Assembly (NCBI GenBank): GCA_902783795.1
Contig: CACZSO010000156.1
Coordinates: 1 to 12,915, forward strand
DNA length: 12,915 bases
From: an uncultured Eubacteriales bacterium
GTDB taxonomy: Bacteria > Bacillota > Clostridia > Lachnospirales > Lachnospiraceae
Reading direction: 5' to 3'
Shown here: positions 6,166-12,915 of the stretch, piece by piece
Numbering within the stretch: position 1 is the stretch's first letter
How the letters are laid out: each line of letters opens with the position of its first letter
The notes under the pieces: generated by a model
The model's database searches: none
The model's input: only the letters and a program-made list of their open reading frames with translations
What the model was told of the DNA's origin: nothing
Translations under genes and position numbers: made by a program

Positions 6166-8571
6166 TTATTTGACCGCCGTGATCTGGATCATCCGCAGTT
6201 CATTGGCTTCCAGTACCAGCTCCAGTTCCATCTTCCCGCTTTCTGATATTATTTCTGCCGCTGTCACCTCCGGGATAGACGTCAGACTTAAATATTCCTG
6301 ATCATCCCGGCTAAGATCACGGTTTCCTCCCAGTTTGATCCACTTTTCCAGAATACTTCCATGTTCCCGGTTTAATGTCCTCTGACGGATCCTATATCTT
6401 CTTCCCTCTTCCAGTCCTGAGATCTGTATCTTCAGTCGTCTGGGATCCAGGTTTTCAAACAGGCCCGGCAGCTCATCCGGCCGGAAGGAATTTTCTTCTG
6501 AAATGTAGTATTTAGGCCCGGGATATTTTTTATTCCAGGTCAGGATCCGGATATCCGATGTGCTGAAGCAGGTAGCGATAAGATCGCTGGTTTCCGCCAG
6601 CAGCCGGTCCCCCAGCTGCCGTAAAAAACGGTACGTATAATATGCCGGTTTCCGTATCCCGCTGCGGGATAAGATACCGCCGCTTCCCGAAAGGACACTT
6701 CCTGCATCCGAATAGTCTCCAATCAGGTCAGAGGCGTAGAAGATCCCTATACTGTCTGTCTCATTCCTGGTCTTCAGGTGGTCTTCTAAAAGCTGGACGC
6801 CCCGGTAAGTACTGTCTTGCAGATAATTACGGTTCGCTATGCTGATTCCATGCTCCGTGACCCAGTACTCTCCTGCAAACCCAGTCAGGGTCAGGCAGCG
6901 CCGGATCCTTCCCACTTCTTCCTCAAAGTAAAACCGCCGGGCATTTCTTACGTACCCCATGCCGGAATAGATATTCTCTCTATGCCCCTGATAAGGGAAG
7001 TGGATGCTGGTAAAAATATCCGGCATGATCTCACAGCCTTCCAGAAACTGCCTGATATGCTGTTCATCTACATCCAGTCCAGGCTCCGGCATAAGGCCCG
7101 GTCCCGCTACTCTGATGCCTGGAATCATTTCTTTGACCAGCCCGGCTGTCCTGTTCCATAACTTTTTCGGGTCATAGTCTTTCGTATAGAATGATATATC
7201 GTTAATAAAGAAGGACATTTCTATGATCCAGGACCGGACCGTTTCTTCACGATACCTTTCTTTCAGGTGACTGATAAAGGATTCTGTAAAATCCAGCCAT
7301 TCCTCCAATGTTTCAAACAGCTGCCGGCTGCTCTCGCCTGTGATCTCCCGCTGTTCACTGGCCATATTCCGCTCCCGCCGGGGGGCCAAGTCTATAAATA
7401 CCTTCAGCTGCTGGTCTGTCAGGAAATCCAATACTTCATCTACCACGGTAAAATTGCAGGCACCAGTCTCTTTATTATAAAGCATGCTTCCAGGTGAAAA
7501 GACCAGGTTCCATGTCCGGACATATTCCAGGTTCAGCCGTTCCTTCAGGAAAACTACCTGCTGCTGCATTCTGGCGGATAAGAGGGAGGTAAAGGTCCCT
7601 ACGTTCAGCACCCGGTTTTTCCAGCCTTTCCAGGGCATGGAATCCTGTAATGAAAACTTTGCCAGTTCACCTTCTCCGTTTGCCGGGTTATTATCCTCCA
7701 TCTCTTCACGAAGCATTTCAAACAATGCTTCTCTTCTGCCTTTTTCCTGCTCATCAGTTACATCGGCCTGATCTGACTTTCCTTCCCGGAAAGCTGCCCG
7801 GTATTCTGTAGGAGTCATATGATATACTTCACGGAAGGTCCGGTTCAGTACAGAAAGCGAAGAAAATCCGCAGCTCATGGCTATCTCCGTCACCGAGCGG
7901 TCAGTGTATTCCAACTCTTTCCGAACGGACTTCAGACGCAGTTCTTTCAGGAAATCAGGGAAGTTTTTGCCTGTATACAGACGGATCATACGGGACGCCT
8001 GTGACCGGGAGAGGAAGAATAAATCTGCAATATCCGTTACCGTAAGCTCATTTCTGTAATTAGAAAGTACATATTGCAGCAGTTCTCCAACCAATTCTTC
8101 TTTTGATTCTTTTCCTGCCACATCTTCTGTCTGGATCCGGAAATCTGTGATCAATGACTGAAGCACCATATAGTATAATCCCATGGCTTTCAGCCGTTCA
8201 CTTTTCCTGTCTCCCATAAAACACATAATGAGACCTAAAAGCTCAAAACGCATTTCTGCATATTTCCCGCTGCTGCCGTCCATGCTGCACAGACGAAACT
8301 TTGCCAGACGGCTGCCGGTATAATTCAGTAATTCTTCATATGGAATGGAAAGGATAGTTACATAAGATCCTTCCGGTATCCTGAGCTGGGCTTCTTCGAA
8401 AATATTAATGAGCAGATAATCCAATTTCCTCAGGTCTACGACAACAGCATTGCCCTCCAGCCGGCAGCTGCCTTCCGCCACGAACAGGATACGGATCTCT
8501 TCAAACGAACTCTCCAAATGGGTATCTTCACTTACAACATTCACGTCAAAAGGTATACTATCTACTGCCAT
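6166..8571 (-). CDS. AraC-family regulator fused to a GH39-like domain
   Basis: An 801-residue transcription factor, probably the sensor and activator of the adjoining importer/GH5 cluster. Residues about 1-150 form a cupin-like AraC N-terminal region. About 155-262 carry the two AraC helix-turn-helix motifs: LTVTDIADLFFLSRSQASRM, then VTEIAMSCGFSSLSVLNRTF, closing with HMTPTEYR. From about 305 to 660 follows a GH39 (beta-xylosidase-like) barrel, then a small beta-rich tail. In the barrel the nucleophile motif is kept (WVTEHG, Glu573), but the acid/base WNEP motif reads SFFI (453-456), so a ligand-sensing rather than enzymatic role is likely. The start at 8571 has AGAAGGGAG six bases upstream; an ATG seven codons earlier lacks a ribosome site and lies almost at the predicted transcript start. 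Many Bacillota AraC proteins share this HTH-GH39 layout. Confidence 0.93.
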   Translation of the reverse strand: MAVDSIPFDVNVVSEDTHLESSFEEIRILFVAEGSCRLEGNAVVVDLRKLDYLLINIFEEAQLRIPEGSYVTILSIPYEELLNYTGSRLAKFRLCSMDGSSGKYAEMRFELLGLIMCFMGDRKSERLKAMGLYYMVLQSLITDFRIQTEDVAGKESKEELVGELLQYVLSNYRNELTVTDIADLFFLSRSQASRMIRLYTGKNFPDFLKELRLKSVRKELEYTDRSVTEIAMSCGFSSLSVLNRTFREVYHMTPTEYRAAFREGKSDQADVTDEQEKGRREALFEMLREEMEDNNPANGEGELAKFSLQDSMPWKGWKNRVLNVGTFTSLLSARMQQQVVFLKERLNLEYVRTWNLVFSPGSMLYNKETGACNFTVVDEVLDFLTDQQLKVFIDLAPRRERNMASEQREITGESSRQLFETLEEWLDFTESFISHLKERYREETVRSWIIEMSFFINDISFYTKDYDPKKLWNRTAGLVKEMIPGIRVAGPGLMPEPGLDVDEQHIRQFLEGCEIMPDIFTSIHFPYQGHRENIYSGMGYVRNARRFYFEEEVGRIRRCLTLTGFAGEYWVTEHGISIANRNYLQDSTYRGVQLLEDHLKTRNETDSIGIFYASDLIGDYSDAGSVLSGSGGILSRSGIRKPAYYTYRFLRQLGDRLLAETSDLIATCFSTSDIRILTWNKKYPGPKYYISEENSFRPDELPGLFENLDPRRLKIQISGLEEGRRYRIRQRTLNREHGSILEKWIKLGGNRDLSRDDQEYLSLTSIPEVTAAEIISESGKMELELVLEANELRMIQITAVK

Positions 8572-8601
8572 ATAAAACTCCCTTCTGTCCATGTTATCAA
8601 T

Positions 8602-8631
8602 ATTCTAACACAGAAAATGAACTGTTGTCCA
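8602..8631 (-). promoter_or_regulatory. Putative sigma-A promoter of the AraC/GH39 gene
   Basis: On the minus strand TGGACA (8631-8626), an 18-bp spacer and TAGAAT (8607-8602) each match the -35 and -10 consensus at five of six positions. Transcription would begin near 8595, leaving a leader of about 24 nt with a good ribosome site before the ATG at 8571. Confidence 0.55.
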
Positions 8632-8855
8632 TGCGAAGCCTTCAGTTTCAGCAAATGAAAAAAGTTTATCGTACAGCACTTTTCCACCCTTGACATTCCC
8701 CTTTTTTCCCTTGAAAAAGCTCTGGCTGCCCTTCAGGGGGACCCTGTCGGGACCGGCGATTCATGCATTACGAGACTCTCTGGCTGGCCGGCGGCGCCTT
8801 GCTGAAAGGAATATTCCAGTTATTTGATACATACATTACACATTGACAGATGCAG
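8632..8855. other. Intergenic stretch with no secure gene
   Basis: About 220 bp between the regulator promoter and the oxidoreductase terminator. It holds a 27-codon plus-strand ORF (8763-8846, starting MHYETLWLAGG) that stops 9 bp before a bidirectional terminator but has no good ribosome site. It also holds a 9-bp direct repeat CTCTGGCTG (8720-8728, 8778-8786), a small stem CAGGG-GGA-CCCTG, and a palindrome GGAATATTCC (8808-8817). A TTGACA at 8690-8695 has no matching -10. Nothing here is firm enough to call. Confidence 0.3.
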
Positions 8856-8881
8856 AAAAAAGCCGCTTTCGCGGCTTTTTT
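8856..8881 (-). terminator. Bidirectional terminator after the Gfo/Idh gene
   Basis: AAAAAAGCCGC, loop TTTC, GCGGCTTTTTT: a 5-bp GC stem flanked by A6 and T6. It lies 27 bp after the oxidoreductase stop on the minus strand and has a T-run in both directions. Confidence 0.85.
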
Positions 8882-8908
8882 CATAATACCGGTACAACCG
8901 GGTCTTGT

Positions 8909-10012
8909 TTACAGTACGATCTCATGCCCGCACTCGGCGGACTTATAGATAGCTTCCAGGATCTGTGTCACGGCGAAGGCCTGCTCGGGCTTTACCACAG
9001 GATCGGTATCGTTGATGATGCAGTTCAGCCACTGTTCACACTCCAGGATCGCGGGAGGAGTGGAGGTCGAGCCAAAATACGCTACCGCCCCTTCTTTGGA
9101 AATAGTCTCGTCCATCTGCTGGCCAAAACGGCTGCGGCTGATGATGAGTTTATCTTCCGGATAGCTCATGCCGGAAAAGATCTCGCCGCCGGCTTTAGTA
9201 CCGCAGACCGTGGTGGATGCTTCTCTTGAATCCGTAATATTCAGCGCCCAGGATGCTTCCAGGACTATGGTGGCCCCGTTTTTCATCTTCACAAAGCCCA
9301 TAGCGCTGTCTTCCACTTCAAATGTTTCCGGATCCCAGGGACCCCAGGCATTGCCGATCACAGCTTCCGGCAGGTTACCTAATTTGTGATAAACACTGCC
9401 CATCACCCGCTCCGGTTCATAATTCTCCATCATCCAGAGGGTCAGATCCAGGGCATGGGTGCCGATGTCGATCAGCGGTCCGCCGCCCTGCAGGGCTTTA
9501 TTCGGGAACACACCCCAGGTAGGCACTGCGCGGCGTCTTACCGCATGGGCCTTGCCATAATAGATCTCACCCAGTTCTCCCGCCTCACAGGCCTGTTTCA
9601 GAGCCTGTACTTCCGGCCGAAACCGGTTCTGATAACCAATGGTAAATTTTTTCCCGGACTTTTTCCAGGCTTCGATCATCTTCTTCGCATCTTCTGTGCT
9701 GGCTGCCATGGGCTTCTCGCACATCACATGTTTCCCTGCGTTCAAGGCATTCACCGTGATCTCGCAATGCGCCACATTCGGCGTCAATACATGCACCACA
9801 TCGATCTCCGGGTCTTTCAAGAGCTCCCGGTGATCCGTGTACACCTTTGCGTCCGGTGTTCCGTATTTTTCTGCCGCGTACACCGCCCGCTCTTCAATGA
9901 TATCACAGAAGGCCACGATCTCGCATTTATCACTATGGGCTGTAAGCGCCGGCAGATGCTTTCCTTTTGCGATCTCCCCACAGCCTACGATTCCTATCTT
10001 CAGTTTCTTCAT
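8909..10012 (-). CDS. Gfo/Idh/MocA-family oxidoreductase
   Basis: A 367-residue NAD(P)-dependent sugar or polyol dehydrogenase-like protein, cytoplasmic. The N-terminal Rossmann fold shows GIVGCGEIAKG (7-17). The family motif CEKPMA supplies Lys100, and IDIGTHALDL supplies Asp182 and His186 of the DxGxH catalytic group. The C-terminal alpha/beta half completes a normal family length. The start was placed at 10012, where MKKLKIGIVG begins and GGAG lies nine bases upstream. The frame stays open to an ATG at 10123, but those 37 codons cross the hairpin element and end just before the true start. Substrate is not predictable. Its place beside the esterase suggests modification of an imported sugar or a deoxy/keto derivative (inference). 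Confidence 0.92.
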   Translation of the reverse strand: MKKLKIGIVGCGEIAKGKHLPALTAHSDKCEIVAFCDIIEERAVYAAEKYGTPDAKVYTDHRELLKDPEIDVVHVLTPNVAHCEITVNALNAGKHVMCEKPMAASTEDAKKMIEAWKKSGKKFTIGYQNRFRPEVQALKQACEAGELGEIYYGKAHAVRRRAVPTWGVFPNKALQGGGPLIDIGTHALDLTLWMMENYEPERVMGSVYHKLGNLPEAVIGNAWGPWDPETFEVEDSAMGFVKMKNGATIVLEASWALNITDSREASTTVCGTKAGGEIFSGMSYPEDKLIISRSRFGQQMDETISKEGAVAYFGSTSTPPAILECEQWLNCIINDTDPVVKPEQAFAVTQILEAIYKSAECGHEIVL

Positions 10013-10040
10013 CTGTCTATTCTCCAAATGTTCTATGGTT

Positions 10041-10118
10041 AGGGAAACATCAAATAAAGTGTTTCCCTTGCGCCGGATTTGGCTGCGAAGCAGCCATTTC
10101 CCTGCAAATCCGTGCGCA
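10041..10118 (-). repeat. Structured intergenic element with competing stems
   Basis: Just upstream of the oxidoreductase ribosome site. TGCGCCGGATTTG (10069-10081) pairs with CAAATCCGTGCGCA (10105-10118), with one bulged base. It encloses the stem-loop GCTGC-GAA-GCAGC (10082-10094). Next to it AGGGAAACA (10041-10049) pairs perfectly with TGTTTCCCT (10060-10068). On the minus strand AGGGAAA occurs twice (10103-10097, 10068-10062) but TTTCCCT only once (10047-10041), so two exclusive folds are possible. It could be a cis-acting leader of the oxidoreductase gene or a dispersed REP-like intergenic repeat. Confidence 0.5.
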
Positions 10119-10129
10119 TCCACCGGAGG

Positions 10130-10167
10130 TTCTAAAGAGTACTGATCTGATCAGTACTTCTTTAGAA
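10130..10167. repeat. Long near-perfect palindrome
   Basis: TTCTAAAGAGTACTGATC (10130-10147) is mirrored by GATCAGTACTTCTTTAGAA (10149-10167), with one bulged A and a single central T. It overlaps the first two bases of the neighbouring terminator stem. It could be a cruciform, an operator, or part of the same repeat element as 10041-10118. Confidence 0.65.
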
Positions 10168-10195
10168 AACTCTGCCGGATTTCCGGCAGAGTTTT
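10166..10195 (-). terminator. Terminator of the esterase gene
   Basis: AAAACTCTGCCGG (10166-10178) and CCGGCAGAGTTTT (10183-10195) form a perfect 13-bp stem with loop ATTT, 12 bp after the esterase stop. The T-run is four on either strand. Confidence 0.75.
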
Positions 10196-10207
10196 CCGTA
10201 CGAATCA

Positions 10208-11050
10208 TCAGATCTTCCTGGTCTTTCCTGCATAGGCATCGGTTCTGGGCAGCCAGTCCAGGAATTCCTTAATGGTCTCATCCCAGAACTGCCACTCGTG
10301 GCCATACACGCGGCTGAAGTTCGTGAACACCTTCGCGCCGGATTTCTCCAGGAATCTCGCGAATGCCTTAGAGCCTTCCGGATTATCCAATGTACCGGTA
10401 GCTACGTAGAAGTCAGGCAGCTTCTTACCTTCCGCTTTTGCCTTCTCCACCAGGGCTATGGCCTCCGGAGAAACCATATTGTCCCAATCCTCTTCTGTAA
10501 GGGCAGCTCTCTGTTCCGGTGTCATGCCGAAGCTCTTCGACATATCCATCATGGGGCCGGAGAACGCGCCGGCAGCCCGGTAGTTCTGCGGATTTGACAG
10601 ACTGTGGAGCAGCGTACCCATGGAACCCATAGAAAGGCCAGCTATATACGTATCTTCCGGACGGTCAGATACATTGAAGTTTGCTTTCACAAATTCCGGT
10701 ACTTCATAGGCCAGGAAATCAAAGTGCTTGTCTCCGCCGCCCATCATACCGCCGCCGCCTTCCTGGTTGCGGTAGCCTTTATTCTCAGCAGAGATGGTCA
10801 CCACTGCGATCTGGCGCTCTTCTGCGTAACGCTCCAGGCTGGTATAACGTCCCCAGACAGTACCGTTATTTGCAAAGCCATGCAGCAGGTACAGGACCGG
10901 GTACGGAGCCTTTCCCGCATGAGAGGGCTTCTCACCTTCCTTTAAGCCCATGCCCATGGATTCCGGGCAGGTCATGGTGGGAACGATAACGTTCATCTGC
11001 ACCTCACGCATCAGGGAATAAGAGATAAAATTTGTTACAAATAGTGCCAT
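10208..11050 (-). CDS. Alpha/beta-hydrolase esterase (esterase D / CE1-like)
   Basis: A 280-residue serine esterase of the putative-esterase fold, related to tributyrin esterases and CE1 acetyl/feruloyl esterases. LLHGF (55-59) forms the oxyanion region and GLSMGS places the nucleophile at Ser140. Asp222 in TGTLDNP and His251 in YGHEW complete the triad. No signal peptide is present, so it acts in the cytoplasm, perhaps removing acetyl or similar groups from imported oligosaccharides (inference). A Gly/Met-rich loop (QEGGGGMMGGG, 97-106) near the active site is unusual and may shape the substrate pocket. The start is firm: AAGGAGG lies six bases upstream. It has its own predicted promoter and is followed by a terminator and hairpins before the oxidoreductase gene. 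Confidence 0.9.
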   Translation of the reverse strand: MALFVTNFISYSLMREVQMNVIVPTMTCPESMGMGLKEGEKPSHAGKAPYPVLYLLHGFANNGTVWGRYTSLERYAEERQIAVVTISAENKGYRNQEGGGGMMGGGDKHFDFLAYEVPEFVKANFNVSDRPEDTYIAGLSMGSMGTLLHSLSNPQNYRAAGAFSGPMMDMSKSFGMTPEQRAALTEEDWDNMVSPEAIALVEKAKAEGKKLPDFYVATGTLDNPEGSKAFARFLEKSGAKVFTNFSRVYGHEWQFWDETIKEFLDWLPRTDAYAGKTRKI

Positions 11051-11135
11051 AAGAACCTCCTTAAATAATTACGCCATCTGTCAGCTTTTTCTGATAAGTC
11101 TGCGCTGTTCTGCAGTTTATATCTAAAGGCTTCTG

Positions 11136-11150
11136 ACTAAGATGGTTAGT
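11136..11150. promoter_or_regulatory. Small dyad at the esterase transcript start
   Basis: ACTAA-GATGG-TTAGT, 5-bp arms around a 5-bp spacer, would lie at about +7 to +21 of the esterase transcript. It is a possible repressor site; the arms are short. Confidence 0.25.
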
Positions 11151-11163
11151 ATTTCTTGTTTCT

Positions 11164-11192
11164 ATTGTACAGTTTTCTCTGGCTTTTCGCAA
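11164..11192 (-). promoter_or_regulatory. Putative promoter of the esterase gene
   Basis: On the minus strand TTGCGA (11192-11187), a 17-bp spacer and TACAAT (11169-11164). The -10 matches at five of six positions and the -35 at four. It implies a leader of about 105 nt before the ATG at 11050. Confidence 0.45.
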
Positions 11193-11472
11193 GAGGATTA
11201 TCCATACTCAGCCCTGTCATTTTCCGGCATGATCTGCTCTATACTGCTGAACCAGATCCTGTCTTAAAAAATCATTTAAACCTTCCCTCCATGCCGAAAA
11301 GGCTGCTGCTATTCCCCCCAGTCTCAGATGGAAAGCGCTGTCTTTCCCTCTGGAGAAGGCATCAGTCCGCCAGAGATGACAGATGCTGTCTTCTGAACAG
11401 TCAGGAATCCTGCGCTTATCCGGCACCTTGCCCTTTCTGACGGATATTCCAGTTTTTAGCAAGATTCATATT
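11193..11472. other. Intergenic stretch with one doubtful small ORF
   Basis: The minus strand is open from a TTG at 11462 to a stop at 11217 (81 codons), ending FLRQDLVQQYRADHAGK. A GTG at 11426 preceded by AAAGG would give 69 residues. There is no ATG start and I do not recognise the protein, so it may be chance or a decayed gene. A plus-strand frame here (11156-11440) is also open but rich in Cys, Pro and Arg in a way typical of non-coding translation. Confidence 0.2.
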
Positions 11473-11493
11473 TATAGTATATTTTTCACTATA
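11473..11493. promoter_or_regulatory. AT-rich dyad upstream of the XRE gene
   Basis: TATAGT, 9-bp spacer, ACTATA, in a very AT-rich stretch about 70 bp upstream of the XRE start. It is a candidate promoter/operator for autoregulation by the XRE protein. TATAGA further down (near 11534) is another possible -10. Confidence 0.3.
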
Positions 11494-11561
11494 TATCATA
11501 TTAATAATCTGTTCAATTTCAATGACCCTGTTTATAGACTGTTAGTATCAGGAGGCAGTTT

Positions 11562-11897
11562 ATGAATACACTTACAAAAGAACTTGGACAGCGCATTCGT
11601 TCTTTCCGTACAGAAAAAGGAATGACACAGGAGGCGCTGGCAGAGAAGGCTGGCCTTCATCCAACGTATGTCGGCCAGGTCGAAAGAGGAGAAAAGAATT
11701 TAACCATCATCACTCTGGGCCATCTCACAGGCGCTCTGGATATTACTCTGCAGCAGCTCTTCAGCGGTATAGAGGTCAGTACTTCCCAGACAGATGATAT
11801 CTATGATAAATGTTATCAACTCCTGCGTCAGCATTCACAGGAAAAAGTACTTCATATCTATGCGATCCTGCTGGAATTATTTGCCATGCAAGAATGA
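11562..11897 (+). CDS. XRE-family (Cro/CI-type HTH) transcriptional regulator
   Basis: A 111-residue DNA-binding protein. Residues about 5-62 form the HTH-XRE domain: LGQRIRSFRTEKGMTQEALA, then AGLHPTYVGQVERGEKNLT with the recognition helix, then a packing helix. The short C-terminal helix region (about 70-111) probably dimerises the protein. The start has AGGAGG six bases upstream. It is the only plus-strand gene and converges on the MATE transporter, so it may be a stand-alone regulator; SinR- or prophage-like ancestry is possible but nothing phage-like is nearby. Its target is not evident; the AT-rich dyad upstream is a candidate. Confidence 0.9.
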   Translation: MNTLTKELGQRIRSFRTEKGMTQEALAEKAGLHPTYVGQVERGEKNLTIITLGHLTGALDITLQQLFSGIEVSTSQTDDIYDKCYQLLRQHSQEKVLHIYAILLELFAMQE

Positions 11898-11914
11898 TAT
11901 GGACTGTTTTTAAA

Positions 11915-11950
11915 CCGGGGGCCGGACTTCGTAAGAAGTCCGGCCCCCGG
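11915..11950. terminator. Perfect GC-rich hairpin between convergent genes
   Basis: CCGGGGGCCGGACTTC (11915-11930) and GAAGTCCGGCCCCCGG (11935-11950) form a perfect 16-bp stem with loop GTAA. It lies 17 bp after the XRE stop and 32 bp after the MATE stop. Neither side has a long T-run (TTTAAAAA on the minus strand, CCTGTTCT on the plus), yet position and symmetry suggest a shared bidirectional terminator. Confidence 0.75.
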
Positions 11951-11982
11951 CCTGTTCTATGCCTGCTTACTGTGTTTATATT

Positions 11983-12915
11983 TTACACATTCAGATCTTT
12001 TCTGAATTTCCTGTATAACAGAAGCGCTGCCATAAAGGTGATGATTTCTGTTACCGGTACTGCCAGCCACAGCATTTTCTGGTTGTGGGTCAGGGCGGAT
12101 ATCAGCGCAAAACTGCCTATCAGGAGCACGCATTGACGCATCATATTAAGAAGCAGAGAATAACGGGCATGGTCTAAAGCCTGCATGCTGGTGGACATCA
12201 GCATGGTCACTGCCGCAAAGGGTAATGAAATCACACACAGACGTAGGCATACCATGCCGATGGCCCGCATCTGTTCACCGGCGCTGAACAATGTCAGGAT
12301 CACCCCGGGGATCAGTTCGAGAATGATCAGCAGCACCATCATCAACGCTGCGCTGAAAAGGATGGCTTCTTTCATGGTCAGTTTCACCCTGTCCCGTTTC
12401 CCTATACCATAATTATATGACAGGATGGGTACCATGCCATTATTCAGGCCGAAGATAGGCATATAGCAGAAATTCTGCAGCTTCATCCATACACCGTAAA
12501 CGGCCGTCGCTGTGGTGGAGTAGACCAGCAGGATCTGATTGATGAAAAAGCTGGTGAGGGACGCCAGCCCCATGGTGATCATGGAAGGCAGCCCCACCCT
12601 GAGGATATCTTTCGCCGCGCTGAGTTTCAGTGCCGGTTTCAGCATGTCAGCCTTCACAGGCTCATTGTATTTCCAGTTCAAAATAATAGCCACGACCGCC
12701 GCGAAGATCTGGCCGCCCACGGTCGCATAGGCTGCGCCGGCGATCCCCAGTTTTGGGAAGGGACCCAGGCCGAAGATCAGCAGTGGGTCAAAGATCAGAT
12801 TGAAGACTGCACCGGCGGCCATGGCCAGCATGGAAAGGGTGGCCCGGCTGGCGGAAACCAGCAGCCGCTCATAATATTTCCCAAAGATACTGCCGCAGGA
12901 GAAGATCCAGTTGAT
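11983..12915 (-). CDS. MATE-family efflux transporter, N-terminus beyond window
   Basis: The visible 310 codons are the last two thirds of a multidrug and toxic-compound extrusion protein (usually about 450 residues) that exports substrates using a cation gradient. The frame continues unbroken to the right edge, beginning INWIFSCGSIFGKYYERLLV, so the Met at 12831 is internal. The family segment around FNLIFDPLLIFGLGPFPKLG with a following AAYATVGGQ is clear. Several hydrophobic spans follow, including the repeat-linker region with YNYGIGKRDRVK. It ends in a charged tail (RKFRKDLNV). There is no evident tie to the glycan cassette. The start and promoter lie outside the window. Confidence 0.9.
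   Translation of the reverse strand: MNWIFSCGSIFGKYYERLLVSASRATLSMLAMAAGAVFNLIFDPLLIFGLGPFPKLGIAGAAYATVGGQIFAAVVAIILNWKYNEPVKADMLKPALKLSAAKDILRVGLPSMITMGLASLTSFFINQILLVYSTTATAVYGVWMKLQNFCYMPIFGLNNGMVPILSYNYGIGKRDRVKLTMKEAILFSAALMMVLLIILELIPGVILTLFSAGEQMRAIGMVCLRLCVISLPFAAVTMLMSTSMQALDHARYSLLLNMMRQCVLLIGSFALISALTHNQKMLWLAVPVTEIITFMAALLLYRKFRKDLNV

Noticed and set aside
9941..9954. TGTAAGCGCCGGCA, resembling a catabolite-response (cre) site
   Set aside because: It lies inside the Gfo/Idh coding region, its second half departs from the consensus, and a single partial match is expected by chance.
9386..10042. 218-codon open frame on the plus strand opposite the Gfo/Idh gene
   Set aside because: Antisense to a well-supported Rossmann-fold gene, with a Cys/His/Arg-rich composition typical of a shadow frame.
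10013..10123. N-terminal extension of the Gfo/Idh protein (37 residues)
   Set aside because: These codons run through the hairpin element, have no family counterpart, and the ATG at 10012 has the proper ribosome site and begins the Rossmann fold.
10041..10195. Possible CRISPR array or insertion sequence
   Set aside because: The repeats are inverted, not evenly spaced direct repeats, and no transposase fragment or target-site duplication is visible.
11217..11462. Small minus-strand ORF between the esterase promoter and the XRE gene
   Set aside because: Only TTG or GTG starts, no recognisable family, and it covers putative regulatory DNA; kept only as a note in the intergenic entry.

Overview
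The window looks like a plant-glycan utilisation region of a mid-GC Bacillota, most likely a gut Lachnospiraceae-type Clostridia. This is inferred from strong AGGAGG-type ribosome binding sites, a lipoprotein-anchored Lpl/Ytc-type sugar ABC importer without its own ATPase, and an AraC regulator fused to a GH39-like domain. No tRNA, rRNA, CRISPR array or insertion sequence is visible. All genes except one small XRE regulator lie on the minus strand, so the cassette reads from right to left.

Right edge to centre: a MATE-family transporter (11983-12915) is cut by the window end. It converges on a small XRE-type regulator (11562-11897, the only plus-strand gene), with a perfect 16-bp hairpin between the two. 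A 0.5-kb gap then holds two putative promoter/operator regions and one doubtful small ORF. Next come an alpha/beta-hydrolase esterase (10208-11050) and a Gfo/Idh/MocA oxidoreductase (8909-10012), separated by about 195 bp carrying an unusual run of hairpins (10041-10195).

Centre to left: the AraC-HTH/GH39-like regulator (6166-8571) has its own promoter and terminator. After it come two sugar permeases (4871-5866 and 3962-4858), a solute-binding lipoprotein (2206-3903) and a cytoplasmic GH5 glycoside hydrolase (312-2039). An intrinsic terminator separates the lipoprotein from the GH5 gene. At the extreme left is the 5' end of another lipoprotein-like gene whose start codon and coding frame disagree across a run of seven A's.

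Proposed logic (inference): the GH39-like domain of the regulator senses a glycan fragment and switches on the importer operon. The lipoprotein and two permeases, presumably with a shared MsmX-type ATPase encoded elsewhere, bring oligosaccharides in. The signal-less GH5 enzyme cleaves them in the cytoplasm. The esterase and the sugar dehydrogenase-like protein next door could remove acyl groups and process an unusual sugar, but their link to the cassette rests only on proximity. The substrate cannot be named from sequence; homology of the importer to Lpl/Ytc systems hints at a plant cell-wall oligosaccharide.
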